DNA of 15,194 nt. Source: JAFCDQ01 sp964571335. GTDB taxonomy: Archaea > Nanobdellota > Nanobdellia > Woesearchaeales > ARS49. The position numbers and the translations under genes are program-made. Location: assembly GCA_964571335.1 (NCBI GenBank), contig CAZNAM010000017.1, positions 1-15,194 on the forward strand, in the 5' to 3' direction. Of the stretch, positions 1-6,639 are shown piece by piece. A model generated the notes under the pieces. The model saw only the letters and a list, made by a program, of their open reading frames with translations, was not told the origin of the DNA and ran no database searches. Within the stretch, counting starts at the first letter, position 1. Every line of letters starts with the position of its first letter.

Positions 1-926
1 TTGGTATGATTATTGTTGCTGTAAATTTGATCTATGAATTGTTCAAGATTTTTGCAGGTCAAACAGCTCAAAGTGTTGGTCTTGTTCTTCCTGTTGAAGG
101 CAAGGGTATCTTTTTTGTTCCTTTCATATATTGGATATTGGCTGTCATTATTGTTATGATTGTACATGAAGGAGGACATGGAATAATGGCAAGATCCTGG
201 AAAATCCCTGTTAGAAAGACAGGCATAGCTTTTCTTGGAGCTATTATACCTATAATTCCTGCTGCTTTTGTTGAGCCTGATGAAAAAAAGTTAGCAAAAA
301 CAACAACAAAGAAACAGTTGTCTGTTTTTGCTGCAGGTCCTTTTGCAAATATTATCTTCGGATTTTTTATTTATCTAATTCTAATTTTTGCATTAAATCC
401 TGTTACAGATGGTTTTTATACCAATCAAGGTGTTGAAGTTATTGATGTTACAGCAGATTCTCCTGCTTTTTTTGCAGGATTAAACACAGGAGAGATTGTT
501 AAGAATATTAATGGTCAGAAAATCATACATACAGAAGATTTTACTTATGCATTCAAGCCTGCAGAAGTTGGAGATGTTTATTCTATAACAACAGACAAAA
601 AACAATATTCTGTTACTTTGGCTGAAAATCCAAGCACAAAAAAGCGATGGTTGGGTGCTTTTGTTCAGGAAAAATTAGTTATTTTACAGCCAACTTTTTG
701 GAAAGATGTTCTCATTTGGATTAAAGAATTATTTTTCTGGGTTTTCTTGTTAAATCTTGGTGTTGGATTGTTTAATCTTGTTCCTCTTGGACCTATTGAC
801 GGTGGTAAGATGCTTCAGATTGGTCTGTCAAGAATCATGCCAAAGACTGCAAATAAGATATGGAAAACAGTAGGTTTTATTATGCTGCTTGTCATTTTAG
901 GAAATATAATTCCTGCTTTATTATAA
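1..926 (+). CDS. Site-2 protease family intramembrane zinc metalloprotease (5' truncated)
   Basis: Intramembrane metalloprotease of the S2P/RseP family (M50), which cuts transmembrane substrates within the bilayer. Counting from the first ATG in the window (position 6), the zinc motif HEGGH lies at residues 54-58 inside a hydrophobic helix. The second catalytic motif NLVPLGPIDGG (257-267) contains the Asp expected to be the third zinc ligand. Between them, residues about 140-205 look like a PDZ domain (ADSPAFFAGLNTGEIVKNING). At least four hydrophobic helices are visible. The frame is open to the window edge, and family members normally have further N-terminal membrane sequence, so the ATG at 6 is probably internal. 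The stop lies one base from the stop of the convergent Nif3-family gene. The substrate cannot be inferred. Confidence 0.9.
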   Translation, partial: GMIIVAVNLIYELFKIFAGQTAQSVGLVLPVEGKGIFFVPFIYWILAVIIVMIVHEGGHGIMARSWKIPVRKTGIAFLGAIIPIIPAAFVEPDEKKLAKTTTKKQLSVFAAGPFANIIFGFFIYLILIFALNPVTDGFYTNQGVEVIDVTADSPAFFAGLNTGEIVKNINGQKIIHTEDFTYAFKPAEVGDVYSITTDKKQYSVTLAENPSTKKRWLGAFVQEKLVILQPTFWKDVLIWIKELFFWVFLLNLGVGLFNLVPLGPIDGGKMLQIGLSRIMPKTANKIWKTVGFIMLLVILGNIIPALL

Positions 927-927
927 T

Positions 928-1683
928 TTACAATTCGCTTGGCTTGTCAATAAATATTGTTTCTATCTTGAATTTCTTTTTCATCACAGGCATAAGTGCT
1001 TTTACTCCTGTTATCTCTGTTGCATAATGTCCTGCAAATATTACATTAAATTTTTCATCTCTTGCATTTTGTGTTACATATATTGCATCTCCTGTAAGAT
1101 ATGCATCTGCTTTTTTCATTGCTTCAAAGAATTCTTTATAGCTTCCTCCACCACTGCACACTGCTAGTTTTTCAACTTTCTGGCTTCCAAAATTTAAAAC
1201 AGTGCATTTTGCATTCAATTGTTTTTCTAACACAAATTGTATTTCATGCAGAGGTATCTGATGCTTGAATTTTGCTATCCAGCCGATGTTTTTGTCTTTT
1301 TCAAAACAAAATTCTTCTATAATCTTTCCACCTAATAGCTTGATCAATTGAGCATTATTTCCTACTTCTTTATGTCTGTCTAATGGAAGATGTGCAGAAT
1401 ACAAAGACATTTTTCCTTTTCTTAGTATTTTTATCTTTTCTCTGTTTGAACCTCTTATCGAAGGATTGCTATTTTTCCAGAACATTCCATGATGTGTTAT
1501 TAACAGATCAGCATTAGCTTCTACTGCAGAATTAAATGTTTCTTTGCATGCATCAACTGCAAAAGCAATCTTTTCAACATTTTCTTTACCTTCATACTGC
1601 AGTCCATTCCAGTTAGTGTCTTCAATATCATCTATTTTTAAGTATTCATCCAACCATTTGACTATTTCTTTAAGCAATACCAT
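928..1683 (-). CDS. Nif3-like dinuclear metal-centre protein (DUF34 family)
   Basis: A 251-residue protein of the Nif3/DUF34 family. These are cytosolic proteins with a two-metal site; their annotation as GTP cyclohydrolase I type 2 is doubtful and the true role is unsettled. Visible signatures are the N-terminal WNGLQYEG (25-32), the metal-binding LLITHHGMFW (60-69), SAHLPLD (96-102) and the C-terminal GHYATE (218-223), which supplies the remaining metal ligands. Length matches the short form of the family, without the inserted PII-like domain. The start at 1683 is supported by a TATA element centred 27 bases upstream with no ribosome binding site, so the mRNA is probably leaderless. It is divergent from the DUF5680 gene and ends one base from the protease gene. 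Confidence 0.92.
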   Translation of the reverse strand: MVLLKEIVKWLDEYLKIDDIEDTNWNGLQYEGKENVEKIAFAVDACKETFNSAVEANADLLITHHGMFWKNSNPSIRGSNREKIKILRKGKMSLYSAHLPLDRHKEVGNNAQLIKLLGGKIIEEFCFEKDKNIGWIAKFKHQIPLHEIQFVLEKQLNAKCTVLNFGSQKVEKLAVCSGGGSYKEFFEAMKKADAYLTGDAIYVTQNARDEKFNVIFAGHYATEITGVKALMPVMKKKFKIETIFIDKPSEL

Positions 1684-1704
1684 TTATTTAAATTTAGTTT
1701 CCTG

Positions 1705-1715
1705 CTTTTTAAATG
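1705..1715 (-). promoter_or_regulatory. TATA element of the Nif3-like gene
   Basis: On the minus strand the sequence reads CATTTAAAAAG, centred about 27 bases before the ATG at 1683. That spacing puts transcription initiation at or next to the start codon, implying a leaderless transcript. Confidence 0.6.
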
Positions 1716-1761
1716 TTTTTGTGATTGAATGAACTGAAAGGACTTCAAAATATCAATAACC

Positions 1762-1769
1762 TTTTAAAA
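1762..1769 (+). promoter_or_regulatory. TATA element of the DUF5680 gene
   Basis: TTTTAAAA centred 26 bases before the ATG at 1792, the distance expected for a leaderless archaeal transcript. The Nif3-like promoter lies back to back with it in the same 108-base gap. Confidence 0.6.
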
Positions 1770-1791
1770 TAAGCTCAATAAATCTTAATTT

Positions 1792-2253
1792 ATGAAGCTT
1801 AATGAGTTTCTTGTCAAAGCAAAGATTGCTACATATGCAGATGAAGAAAATGCAAAAAAGAAAACCTTAGAAGATGGTTCAACAGAATTGATTTTTGAAA
1901 TTGATGATTATAAATATAGAGATAGATATTTTGGTTCAAATCCTTTTGTTGGCCAGGAGATTGTATGGAAAAATAATGAATTAATATGGTGTATGAATTA
2001 TTTTGGAAGAGTTAATGAAAATTTAATATCTAAAGAAAAAGTTTATACTTTTCTTAAAAAATGTCTTAAAAAAGTAGATAAAAAAGCTCCTTTCAGAGGT
2101 CATTCTTTTTTTAAAGAAGGAAATTTTGAATATTTTAATGAATTTTCAGGATATATTGCTGATTTTAATGGTTCTGAAAAAATTTTATTTAATAAAAAAC
2201 AAATATATGTTTTAGATTATCATGGTGGTTCTTTAAATCTCAACAATATTTAA
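1792..2253 (+). CDS. DUF5680 domain protein
   Basis: A 153-residue soluble protein that I recognise as a stand-alone DUF5680 domain. Conserved-looking blocks are LNEFLVKAK at the N-terminus, YRDRYFG (42-48), NPFVGQEIV (50-58), WCMNYFGRV (66-74), PFRG (100-103) and YHGG near the C-terminus (143-146). The family is common in bacteria, either alone or at the end of HTH proteins, and has no established function. No HTH or membrane segment is present here. The start is supported by the TATA element 26 bases upstream. It is monocistronic: the next gene on the strand has its own promoter. A solitary, mainly bacterial domain in an archaeal context suggests acquisition by transfer, but codon use is not visibly different from its neighbours. 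Confidence 0.8.
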   Translation: MKLNEFLVKAKIATYADEENAKKKTLEDGSTELIFEIDDYKYRDRYFGSNPFVGQEIVWKNNELIWCMNYFGRVNENLISKEKVYTFLKKCLKKVDKKAPFRGHSFFKEGNFEYFNEFSGYIADFNGSEKILFNKKQIYVLDYHGGSLNLNNI

Positions 2254-2292
2254 ATGTTAAATTTCAATATCTAACTTATGTTTTAGCGAAAA

Positions 2293-2302
2293 TATTTTAA
2301 AT
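2293..2302 (+). promoter_or_regulatory. TATA element of the EF-Tu-domain-like gene
   Basis: TATTTTAAAT centred about 38 bases before the ATG at 2335. This predicts a start site near 2323 and a leader of about 12 bases that carries the GGTGG ribosome binding sequence. Confidence 0.5.
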
Positions 2303-2334
2303 CATTAAATCAAACCAAGTGATTGGTGGTATAT

Positions 2335-2583
2335 ATGGATAAAAAAGAAGTTGGTGAAATAATTCATTTTTTTAGTAAAATTTCTGTAGCTATTATTAAA
2401 TTATCTGATGAATTATCAGTTGGAGATACTGTTTCTTTTAAGGGTGCCACAACTAATTTTTCTCAGAAGATTGAATCTATGCAGGTTGATTATGAATCAA
2501 TAACCAAAGCTCAAAAAGGTGTTGAGATTGGTGTAAAAGTTAAAGATCCTGTAAGAGCAGGAGATAAAGTATTTAAGATTTAA
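2335..2583 (+). CDS. Small translation-elongation-factor-like protein (EF-Tu domain 2-type beta barrel)
   Basis: An 82-residue protein that looks like a free-standing beta barrel of the EF-Tu domain 2 type. The pattern is VGEIIHFFSKISVAIIKLSD, LSVGDTVSFKG, a middle strand with a long hydrophilic loop, GVEIGVKVK and a closing VRAGDKVFKI. Such mini-proteins are annotated as translation elongation factor-like; they lack a GTPase domain and their role is not established. In-frame TTG (2323) and GTG (2326) codons lie upstream, but I choose ATG 2335 because GGTGG sits about five bases before it and the protein then begins in the family's usual way. The last 11 bases overlap the 3' end of the convergent membrane-protein gene. 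Confidence 0.78.
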   Translation: MDKKEVGEIIHFFSKISVAIIKLSDELSVGDTVSFKGATTNFSQKIESMQVDYESITKAQKGVEIGVKVKDPVRAGDKVFKI

Positions 2584-3001
2584 ATCTTAAATATATTGTT
2601 GATACTATTTTCACTGCCAGCATAATCAATACTACAACAATCAATGCAGGGTCAAATGGCATTTCTCCTGTGAAATTATTTTTGTATGCTTGATAAAGCA
2701 TTACTATAACTAAAGCAGCGATTCCTGCGAATGAAACATTTCTTTCTATTATCAGCTGGTTTCTGTTTTCTCGTTCATCATGCACTTTTGGAAGCAGCAT
2801 CATCAGATGAAGAGCGTCAATAACTCCTATTGCAATTATTATTCCAATTATCCAAATCTTTATATTTTCAGCTAAAGGAAGCATGAATGTAAGAAATACT
2901 GCTGCCATGAATACAAGTATGTATGCCCATCCTTGCCATTTTTTTGGTCTTATTCCCCATCCAAAAATCCTGTATGTGAACCAGTTTGGTTTTCCTATCA
3001 T
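2573..3001 (-). CDS. Four-helix membrane protein, DUF2178-like (second in HTH operon)
   Basis: A 142-residue integral membrane protein with four hydrophobic segments at about residues 25-42, 48-67, 90-105 and 118-137. A charged loop between helices 2 and 3 carries HDERE (74-78). The same helix-helix-DER-helix-helix plan occurs in the next gene upstream, so the two are probably diverged paralogues of the DUF2178-like family that accompanies small HTH regulators. The start is supported by GGAGGA seven bases upstream, and the gap to the upstream stop is a single base, so the genes are co-translated. Its 3' end overlaps the convergent EF-Tu-domain-like gene by 11 bases. No enzymatic motif is visible; a stress-sensing or signalling role for such pairs is only inference. 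Confidence 0.75.
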   Translation of the reverse strand: MIGKPNWFTYRIFGWGIRPKKWQGWAYILVFMAAVFLTFMLPLAENIKIWIIGIIIAIGVIDALHLMMLLPKVHDERENRNQLIIERNVSFAGIAALVIVMLYQAYKNNFTGEMPFDPALIVVVLIMLAVKIVSTIYLRFKS

Positions 3002-3002
3002 T

Positions 3003-3392
3003 TTAACTCCTCCTTAACATTATATAATATGTTATAAGGTTAAATAGTAATAATATTATGATAAAATAGCTCATGAATATATTATATCTTATTGTTATTG
3101 GTTTTATTCCGTCTATAATCATTATTATGAATGCTCCTAATATTAAAAAAACCATTGTCAATCTTGATGATTTGAATGCGATTTGTATCATTCTTTCATC
3201 TATTTTCTTCTTTTTTTTCTTGATTTTTAATGTGGTTATCAGTATTCCCACAATTCCAACATATATTAAGAAATATCCCACACTTCCAAAATTAAACATT
3301 TTATTTAAGCCAATCTCTAAATAATTAAAAACTAAACCAATTATTATGAACAATATTTCGATTGCATATGATGTTGCAATTTTTTTCTGCAT
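3003..3392 (-). CDS. Four-helix membrane protein, DUF2178-like (first in HTH operon)
   Basis: A 129-residue membrane protein with hydrophobic segments at about 9-27, 37-55, 78-95 and 105-124. A lysine-rich cytoplasmic loop runs into KKIDERMIQIAFKSSRLTM (62-80), the DER-A-R signature I associate with DUF2178-like proteins. It follows the HTH gene by 12 bases. The ribosome binding site GGAGG overlaps the HTH stop codon region (3401-3405), giving tight coupling. The HTH plus membrane-protein arrangement recurs across archaea and bacteria (COG1476-type regulators). By analogy the membrane protein may sense a membrane or cell-state signal and modulate the regulator, but nothing in the sequence proves this. 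Confidence 0.78.
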   Translation of the reverse strand: MQKKIATSYAIEILFIIIGLVFNYLEIGLNKMFNFGSVGYFLIYVGIVGILITTLKIKKKKKKIDERMIQIAFKSSRLTMVFLILGAFIIMIIDGIKPITIRYNIFMSYFIIILLLFNLITYYIMLRRS

Positions 3393-3404
3393 TTTTTTTG
3401 CCTC

Positions 3405-3599
3405 CTATATCCCAAATATTTCTTCAACTTTACATTTGAATATCTTGCTGAATTTTAGTGCAAGTTCTAACGAAGGAACATATTTACCTTTTTCTATTGA
3501 AATTATTGTCTGTCTTGTTACTTTAGATAGTTCTGCTAGTTTTTCTTGACTTAATAATTTATTTTCCCTAAGTTCTTTTAATCTGTTTTTTTTAAGCAT
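3405..3599 (-). CDS. Small Cro/C1-type HTH regulator (COG1476-like)
   Basis: A 64-residue single-domain DNA-binding protein. The HTH reads LSQEKLAELSKVTRQTIISI (16-35), followed by the conserved EKGKYVPSLELALKFSKIF and ending IEEIF-like (VEEIFGI). It is almost all HTH, as usual for this family, and would bind as a dimer. ATG 3599 gives the family's usual beginning (LKKNRLKELRE). An in-frame GTG at 3611 lies about 27 bases from the TATA centre and could be a leaderless start, adding four residues. The gene heads an operon with two membrane proteins. Two tandem 16-bp palindromes lie between TATA box and start codon, the natural place for autorepression. Confidence 0.9.
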   Translation of the reverse strand: MLKKNRLKELRENKLLSQEKLAELSKVTRQTIISIEKGKYVPSLELALKFSKIFKCKVEEIFGI

Positions 3600-3600
3600 T

Positions 3601-3632
3601 GTAAAGTTCACTTAACGTAAAGTAAGCTTTAC
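3601..3632 (-). promoter_or_regulatory. Tandem palindromic operator of the HTH operon
   Basis: Two abutting 16-bp elements on the plus strand: GTAAAGTTCACTTAAC (3601-3616) and GTAAAGTAAGCTTTAC (3617-3632). The second is a perfect inverted repeat with 6-bp arms (GTAAAG/CTTTAC) around four bases; the first has one mismatch in its arms (GTAAAG/CTTAAC). They share the start GTAAAGT. They fill the space between the TATA element and the HTH start codon, covering the predicted transcription start. A dimeric HTH bound here would block initiation. That the operon's own regulator binds is inference from position and symmetry. Confidence 0.7.
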
Positions 3633-3642
3633 TATTTAAATC
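3633..3642 (-). promoter_or_regulatory. TATA element of the HTH/membrane-protein operon
   Basis: Minus-strand GATTTAAATA centred at about 3638, predicting a transcription start near 3612. It directly abuts the tandem operator. Confidence 0.6.
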
Positions 3643-3672
3643 TTTCGCTTGAATATGTCAGAATTAGTTTAT

Positions 3673-4728
3673 CTACACTTTTTCTTCTTCAATGATTATT
3701 GTTCCTTTTTTTGCTGTTATAACAACATCTTTTTCATTTCCAATTTTTGCAGCTAGAGACACTAACTTAGGAAGTAATATTCTTTCTCCTCTAAAATCTA
3801 ATTTAGTTATTATTTGCTGTTTTGAGGATAATGTTTGTTTCACAACTTTTTGACTTTGTACATTTTGTTTTTCTTTTGTTCTTTCGTATAAGAATTTAGC
3901 AATTCTCTCAGCCACATTTACTTTTGTTGCTTCTGTTATTCCTTGTAATCCTGGTGAAATATTAATTTCTAAAACTAAAGGTCCTTTTGCACTTTGCAGG
4001 ATATCTATTCCGCAGACCTCTGCTCCAAGAGTTTTTGCTGTATCAATTGCAAGTTTTCTTGTTTTGTTGTCTAAATCAATTTTATATCCTGTACCGCCTG
4101 CATGTATGTTTGCTCTTGCTTCTCCTTTGTTTGCTTTTCTTTCCATTGCAGCTACAACTCGATCTCCTACAACTATTGCTCTTATGTCTGTGCCTCCTGT
4201 ACTGATAAATTCCTGAAGAATAAATTGTTGTTTCAACAAAGCTAAAGCATCTAACATTGAGCTTGCACTTTCATAGCTGTCTGCAATCATAACCCCTTTA
4301 CCATGTGTTCCCGCAGGAACTTTCAGCACTATTGGATATGTTATTTTTTTCAGTATCTTTTTTGCTAGTTCTGCATTGCTTGCAAGATATGTTGCTGGTT
4401 GAGGTATTCCTGCTTTTTGCAGTTCAATATGTGTTAATAATTTATCATGTGCTATCGTGTATAAATTTGAGATTATTGGGCTGTAACTTTTATTCATTAA
4501 TGTTATTATTGATCTTAATAAACTGGATTGTTTAAATCCTCCTTTCCCATATACGCAGTCATAATCTTTTAATTTTTTCCCTTCATAAAATACTCCTTGT
4601 TCTTTTCCTGATACACAGACATCTACTTTTTTTAGATTTATTTCATCAACTTCATCAAAATATTTTCTCATTTCTTCTGCTAACCATGTAGATGATATAC
4701 TTCCTGTTGTTAGTAGTGCTGCTTTCAT
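3673..4728 (-). CDS. rimK: RimK-like ATP-grasp ligase
   Basis: A 351-residue ATP-grasp enzyme of the RimK family, which joins an amino acid (often glutamate) to a carboxylate on a protein or small molecule using ATP. The ATP-binding strand and glycine loop are VLKVPAGTHGKGV (134-146). The adenine-contacting stretch is QFILQEFI (168-175) followed by TDIRAIVVGDRVVAAMER (180-197), and the metal/ATP site is LVLEINISPGLQGI (251-264). About 65 residues follow the ATP-grasp core (286-351): a polar linker, then a small beta-rich segment (ERILLPKLVSLAAKIG). This tail is longer than in classical RimK and is unexplained. The gene starts two bases after the stop of the RimB-like gene; its ribosome binding site GAGGAA lies inside that gene. 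The acceptor substrate cannot be read from sequence. Confidence 0.9.
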   Translation of the reverse strand: MKAALLTTGSISSTWLAEEMRKYFDEVDEINLKKVDVCVSGKEQGVFYEGKKLKDYDCVYGKGGFKQSSLLRSIITLMNKSYSPIISNLYTIAHDKLLTHIELQKAGIPQPATYLASNAELAKKILKKITYPIVLKVPAGTHGKGVMIADSYESASSMLDALALLKQQFILQEFISTGGTDIRAIVVGDRVVAAMERKANKGEARANIHAGGTGYKIDLDNKTRKLAIDTAKTLGAEVCGIDILQSAKGPLVLEINISPGLQGITEATKVNVAERIAKFLYERTKEKQNVQSQKVVKQTLSSKQQIITKLDFRGERILLPKLVSLAAKIGNEKDVVITAKKGTIIIEEEKV

Positions 4729-4730
4729 TC

Positions 4731-5090
4731 TTATTTCCTCGAAGGGTCTATGAGAAATTCTCTTCTCAGTATGTTCATTCCAATTAAAACTCTATATTTC
4801 ATTTCTTTTCTGTCTGCAACCGTAAATTTAACATGCATCACTCTTCCTTTTATCTTGATTATTTCTTTAACTATTGGTCTTCTTTTATTGCCATTAGCAG
4901 TTTTTACTATTACACTTCCAACTTTATCTGTCATTCCTATTTCTTCTGCAAGTTTTTCATCAATACTGCTTTTAGAAGCTCCTGTATCTATCTTTGCTAT
5001 GACTTCTTTTTTTCCTTTTGGTCCGACAAGGACAACTTTTTCTGTTGTTCCAATTATTGTAGGTCCTGTTAATCTTGTTTTCATAACCAT
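4731..5090 (-). CDS. RimB-like retropepsin-fold protein (PF05618 family)
   Basis: A 119-residue protein of the family annotated as ATP-dependent zinc protease or RimK-associated protein (PF05618). The signature is IDTGASKSSID (34-44), where DTGA is the aspartic-peptidase catalytic triad of retropepsins. The second landmark is YRVLIGMNIL (99-108), matching the hydrophobic-hydrophobic-Gly element of that fold. Members typically sit beside rimK; characterised RimB trims or processes glutamate tails made by RimK. Here the gene lies immediately upstream of the RimK-like ligase. It overlaps the lysyl-tRNA synthetase stop by one base (TAATG), so its translation is probably coupled. An in-frame ATG two codons later is an alternative start. 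Confidence 0.85.
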   Translation of the reverse strand: MVMKTRLTGPTIIGTTEKVVLVGPKGKKEVIAKIDTGASKSSIDEKLAEEIGMTDKVGSVIVKTANGNKRRPIVKEIIKIKGRVMHVKFTVADRKEMKYRVLIGMNILRREFLIDPSRK

Positions 5091-6601
5091 TATTTCATCT
5101 CTTTTTTTTTATTTGTTTTTTTATCCATTATTTTCATAAAAGGAAACGGAAGAACATCTTTTATGCTTTGTTTGTTAAGTAATAACATTGCCATTCTATC
5201 TATAGCTATTCCTACTCCTCCTGTTGGAGGCATTCCATATTCTATTGCTTCTATAAAATCTTCATCCATTGGATGTGCTTCTTCATCTTTTCCAGAATGT
5301 AATCTTTCTGATTGTATTTCAAGAAGTTTTCTCTGCATTACTGGATCATTTAGTTCAGAATAAGCATTTGCTATCTCCATTCCTGCTATGTATGGTTCAA
5401 ATCTCTCGATAATTGTGCCGTCAGGAGTGTTTCTGCATGTTTTGCATAAAGGTGTGCTTTCTATTGGATGATGTGTTATGAATGTTGGCTGTGTTAGTTT
5501 ATCTTCAACTAATTCTTCAAATAATGCCTGTAATAATTCTCCTTTTGTATATTCATTTCCTAATTCTATCTGATGCTCTTTGCATAGCTTGTCTTTATCT
5601 GATTTTGTAACTTTATTGATATCTATATTTGCAAATTTTTTCAATGCTTCTTTCATAGTATAACTTTGCCATGGACTTTTAACATCTATCATTTTTCCGT
5701 CATATTCAAATTTGGTGCTTCCATGTATTGCTTTTGCAGATTCTTGATAGACTTTTTCTACTAATTTTTGCATATCATAAAAATCAGCATATGCCTGATA
5801 TATTTCTATGCAGGTAAATTCAGGATTGTGTGTTGAATCAATATCTTCATTTCTGAAATTTCTTGAGAATTCATACACTCTTGGAAATCCTCCTACAATC
5901 AATCTTTTTAAGTATAATTCATTTGCAATTCTAAGGTAGACAGGCATATCTAAAGTATTTAGATGGCTTTTGAATGGTTTTGCTGCTCCCCCACCATATA
6001 TTGGCTGAAGCACAGGAGTTTCTACTTCAATAAAATCTTGTTTATCAAGAACTTTTCTTATTGAGTTGATTATTTTTGATTTTTTTATGAATGTGTCCAT
6101 CACTTCTGGATTCATTATTATGTCAAGATATCTTTTTCTGTATCTTTGTTCAATATCTTTTAGTCCATGCCATTTTTCAGGTAAAGGTCTTATGCTCTTG
6201 CTTAATATGTCAAAGTTTTTTGCATTTATTGTTATCTCTCCTGTTTTTGTTGTGAATACATTTCCTTCTGCACCTAACCAGTCGCCAACATCAAATAATT
6301 TTAATTTTTTGTATTCTTCAGTTCCTAAGTTATTATCTGAAAAAAATACCTGCATTCTTCCTGTGTGATCCTGTAATTTCATGAATGTTATCTTTCCCAT
6401 TCTCCTTAATTCCATTATTCTTCCTGCTATTCTGTATTCATCTTCTGTCTGGGAGTTTTCTTTTAGTTTCTTGTATTTTTCTTTAATCTCTTTATCAGTA
6501 GAATTTGGTTCATATCTGTAAGGATATGGATTTATTCCTTGTTTTAGAAGTTCTTCTCTTTTCTTTTTTCTTTCATTTATTAGCTGTTCTTCGTTTGGCA
6601 T
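5090..6601 (-). CDS. lysS: Lysyl-tRNA synthetase, class II
   Basis: Charges tRNA-Lys with lysine. The 503-residue protein has the N-terminal OB-fold anticodon-binding domain (about 55-135, with AGRIMELRRMGKITFMKLQD) and a class II catalytic core. Motif 1 lies around FIEVETPVLQP (190-200), motif 2 is FRNEDIDSTHNPEFTCIE (249-266) and motif 3 is GGVGIAIDR (461-469). The family blocks AYSELNDP (413-420) and THHPIESTPL (376-385) are present. Most euryarchaeal genomes use the unrelated class I enzyme, so the class II form is a lineage marker. C386 and C389 (CKTC) stand where relatives usually have basic residues. The start at 6601 is supported by a TATA element 28 bases upstream and no ribosome binding site. 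First gene of the operon with the RimB- and RimK-like genes. Confidence 0.97.
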   Translation of the reverse strand: MPNEEQLINERKKKREELLKQGINPYPYRYEPNSTDKEIKEKYKKLKENSQTEDEYRIAGRIMELRRMGKITFMKLQDHTGRMQVFFSDNNLGTEEYKKLKLFDVGDWLGAEGNVFTTKTGEITINAKNFDILSKSIRPLPEKWHGLKDIEQRYRKRYLDIIMNPEVMDTFIKKSKIINSIRKVLDKQDFIEVETPVLQPIYGGGAAKPFKSHLNTLDMPVYLRIANELYLKRLIVGGFPRVYEFSRNFRNEDIDSTHNPEFTCIEIYQAYADFYDMQKLVEKVYQESAKAIHGSTKFEYDGKMIDVKSPWQSYTMKEALKKFANIDINKVTKSDKDKLCKEHQIELGNEYTKGELLQALFEELVEDKLTQPTFITHHPIESTPLCKTCRNTPDGTIIERFEPYIAGMEIANAYSELNDPVMQRKLLEIQSERLHSGKDEEAHPMDEDFIEAIEYGMPPTGGVGIAIDRMAMLLLNKQSIKDVLPFPFMKIMDKKTNKKKEMK

Positions 6602-6624
6602 AAGAGAAGAAGATGAATGTTTTG

Positions 6625-6633
6625 TTTTTAAAT
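6625..6633 (-). promoter_or_regulatory. TATA element of the lysS-rimB-rimK operon
   Basis: Minus-strand ATTTAAAAA centred 28 bases before the lysyl-tRNA synthetase ATG, consistent with a leaderless operon mRNA. It overlaps nothing but the short gap next to the end of the orphan gene at 6640. Confidence 0.55.
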
Positions 6634-6639
6634 GTTATG

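Noticed and set aside
6..8. ATG as true start of the site-2 protease
   Set aside because: The frame stays open to the window edge and family members have more N-terminal membrane sequence, so the gene is treated as 5' truncated.
3073..3324. Open frame on the plus strand opposite the membrane-protein genes
   Set aside because: Antisense of a membrane-protein gene in AT-rich DNA readily gives Ile-rich frames; no ribosome binding site.
4750..5139. 129-codon open frame on the plus strand opposite the RimB-like gene
   Set aside because: It mirrors a well-supported gene, has no promoter or ribosome binding site and gives a Leu/Ile/Ser/Phe-rich antisense-type composition.
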